DNA from: Desulfobacula sp.
GTDB lineage: Bacteria > Desulfobacterota > Desulfobacteria > Desulfobacterales > Desulfobacteraceae
Reading direction: 5' to 3'
Assembly (NCBI GenBank): GCA_013792075.1
Contig: VMSR01000202.1
Coordinates: 1-64,000, forward strand
DNA length: 64,000 nt
The notes beneath the pieces are model-generated. The model saw nothing but the letters and a program-made list of their open reading frames with translations, did not search any database and was not told the origin of the DNA. Positions 63,107 through 64,000 of this stretch are shown in pieces (the first letter of the stretch is position 1; every line of letters begins with the position of its first letter). The position numbers and the translations under genes are program-made.

Positions 63107-63193
63107 ATATGTGTACAAAACTAAAGTCACTAAATATTACTAAAATTACTAATGATACTAAATAACCCTACTTTAAAAAATTTTCATTTACAT

Positions 63194-63472
63194 CAACTTC
63201 ATACTTCCATCTAAAACTTACTGCTACTTCCTACATCTACTTCAACTTCATACTTCCATCTAAAATTTACTGCTACTTCTTACATCTACTTCGACTTCGT
63301 ACTTCCATCTAAAACTTACTGCTACTTCTTACATCTACTTCAACTTCATACTTCCATCTAAAACTTACTGATACTTCTTACATCTACTGCAACTTCGTAC
63401 TTCCATCTAAAACATACTGCCTACTTCTTACATCAACTGCAACTTCATACTTCCATCTAAAACTTAATGCTA
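63194..63472. repeat. Six tandem copies of a 49-base repeat
   Basis: Units start at 63194, 63243, 63292, 63341, 63390 (50 bases) and 63440 (partial), each beginning CAACTTCATACTTCCATC with a few substitutions. The + strand carries about one G per unit; the leftward strand is therefore purine-rich and almost free of C. The period of 49 is not a multiple of three and stops occur in each frame, so it is not a protein repeat. There are no spacers between units, so it is not a CRISPR. Confidence 0.92.
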
Positions 63473-63510
63473 ACAACTTTCCTACTAACAAACTATAACT
63501 TTGAATATTA

Positions 63511-63538
63511 ATTATAGTTTTTATGAGAATTGATACAA
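63511..63538 (-). promoter_or_regulatory. Candidate leftward promoter before the 49-base repeat array
   Basis: On the - strand, TTGTAT (63538-63533), a 16-base spacer and TATAAT (63516-63511). The -10 box is perfect, the -35 partial. Start of transcription is expected near 63504, about 30 bases before the first repeat read leftward. Confidence 0.45.
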
Positions 63539-63748
63539 ATTTTTCTCATTTTTGGAAAAAATATACAAAAAATAACCAAAAGTCAAGTGCCTATATAAAA
63601 AAAAATAAAAAAATCGTAACTATTTGGTATAATACAATATTTATAAATTTGGCTTTACTTTTACGCCTCATACAACGTAAAATTTTGTAATTTGAGATGT
63701 TGCTGTTATTTGGAATCTTTGCTTTGGTGGACTTTTTGATGTGCAGAC

Positions 63749-63786
63749 ACAACTGGTTAACTTTTAAATGAAAGTTAACCAGTTGT
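63749..63786. repeat. Perfect 16-base-arm hairpin
   Basis: ACAACTGGTTAACTTT (63749-63764) and AAAGTTAACCAGTTGT (63771-63786) with a six-base loop. A second hairpin CCAATACCA / TGGTATTGG lies at 63837-63858. No poly-T tail. Could be element ends or operator sites. Confidence 0.75.
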
Positions 63787-63839
63787 ATCAAATGGGTCAG
63801 TAACAGGTACCATACCACCCCTAAAAAAACATATGACCA

Positions 63840-63960
63840 ATACCATATGTGGTATTGGCCTGTTTCAACTGAAGGCGACACTTTATTTTTCCAGTTCTCA
63901 CCACCGGAACCTGGTATAAAACCCCATAATGATAGACAAAATAATCGCTTTTTGAGTTTC
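63840..63960 (+). repeat. Dispersed non-coding repeat, copy 3
   Basis: Begins with TACCATATGT (63841), continues with CCAGTTCTCACCACCGGA (compare CCAGTTCACACTCC of copy 2) and ends with AAACCCCATAATGATAGACAA...TCGCTTTTT (63918-63953), which matches the tail of copy 1 (50877-50911) with few changes. It may continue beyond the window. Confidence 0.65.
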
Positions 63961-64000
63961 CCAGAAACAACAATTTTTTTTAAAAAATGTTTACTTTAAG

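Larger units (their letters stand above)
62607..64000. other. 1.4-kb AT-rich non-coding region with repeats, hairpins and a putative RNA unit
   Basis: No convincing protein gene. Contents from left to right: dispersed repeat copy 2 (62712-62912), terminator 63072-63106, a short ACTAAA-type repeat (63118-63168), six 49-base tandem repeats (63194-63472), a leftward promoter-like sequence (63511-63538), two hairpins (63749-63786 and 63837-63858), and dispersed repeat copy 3 (from about 63840 to beyond 63953). A 96-codon leftward frame at 63591-63881 crosses both hairpins and is not counted. Confidence 0.6.

Noticed and set aside
63194-63472. CRISPR array
   Set aside because: The repeat units follow each other directly with a 49-base period and no unique spacers; no cas genes are present.
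63591-63881. 96-codon leftward open frame
   Set aside because: It crosses two strong hairpins in AT-rich repeat DNA and has no ribosome-binding site or recognisable domain.

Overview
The window looks like chromosome of a strictly anaerobic, probably marine, sulfate-reducing bacterium of the Desulfobacteraceae type (Desulfobacterota). This is an inference from gene content: an HdrA/MvhD/MetV/MetF cluster of the Wood-Ljungdahl type, a selenocysteine-containing Tat-exported formate dehydrogenase without a cytochrome subunit, anaerobic-style cobamide genes, a seven-gene Mrp Na+/H+ antiporter, and a very high density of two-component signalling genes. No rRNA or tRNA gene was recognised.

Layout. 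1-2.4 kb: the end of a hybrid kinase/CheR/CheB signalling locus that appears to be decaying (cheR has an in-frame TAG, and a response-regulator fragment follows cheB). 2.9-10.1 kb: a translationally coupled operon of substrate-binding lipoprotein, PAS histidine kinase, REC-STAS regulator and a large MalT/BTAD-type activator. 10.2-13.1 kb: convergent trkH and trkA (K+ uptake). 13.2-17.0 kb: leftward cobamide genes (corrinoid-activation-like protein, cobQ, cobO, cobJ and a broken piece of cobM), with a B12-binding-fold protein divergent at 17.15 kb. 17.6-23.6 kb: leftward formate dehydrogenase operon (fdhA with UGA, fdhB, fdhE) followed by two periplasmic thiol proteins. 23.9-32.8 kb: a giant two-module membrane protein, a DUF486 protein, a hybrid histidine kinase, a small conserved protein, a CI-like repressor and a small membrane protein.

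33.1-39.2 kb: metF paralogue, hdrA, mvhD, metV, metF, an electron-transfer module for methylene-tetrahydrofolate reduction or oxidation. 39.3-47.1 kb: a rightward signalling block (CheY-like receiver, tandem-ACT protein, three histidine kinases, one sigma-54 activator). 47.1-50.2 kb: leftward cupin, O-acetylhomoserine sulfhydrylase and L-2-hydroxyglutarate oxidase. 51.1-61.1 kb: a leftward stress/ion block, from upstream to downstream GAF protein, tandem Usp, PsiE-like protein, mrpABCDEFG, Usp, DUF2860 outer-membrane protein. Two very small genes (28 and 47 codons) lie just upstream at 61.3-61.6 kb.

The intergenic stretch at 50.2-51.1 kb and the last 2.8 kb are visibly AT-rich and look like accessory DNA: an IS66 transposase fragment abutting a DUF2889 gene, three related copies of a non-coding dispersed repeat, long perfect palindromes, and a leftward unit made of a candidate promoter, six tandem 49-bp repeats and a strong intrinsic terminator. 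That last unit may be an undescribed structured or repetitive non-coding RNA and is the most novel-looking object in the window.
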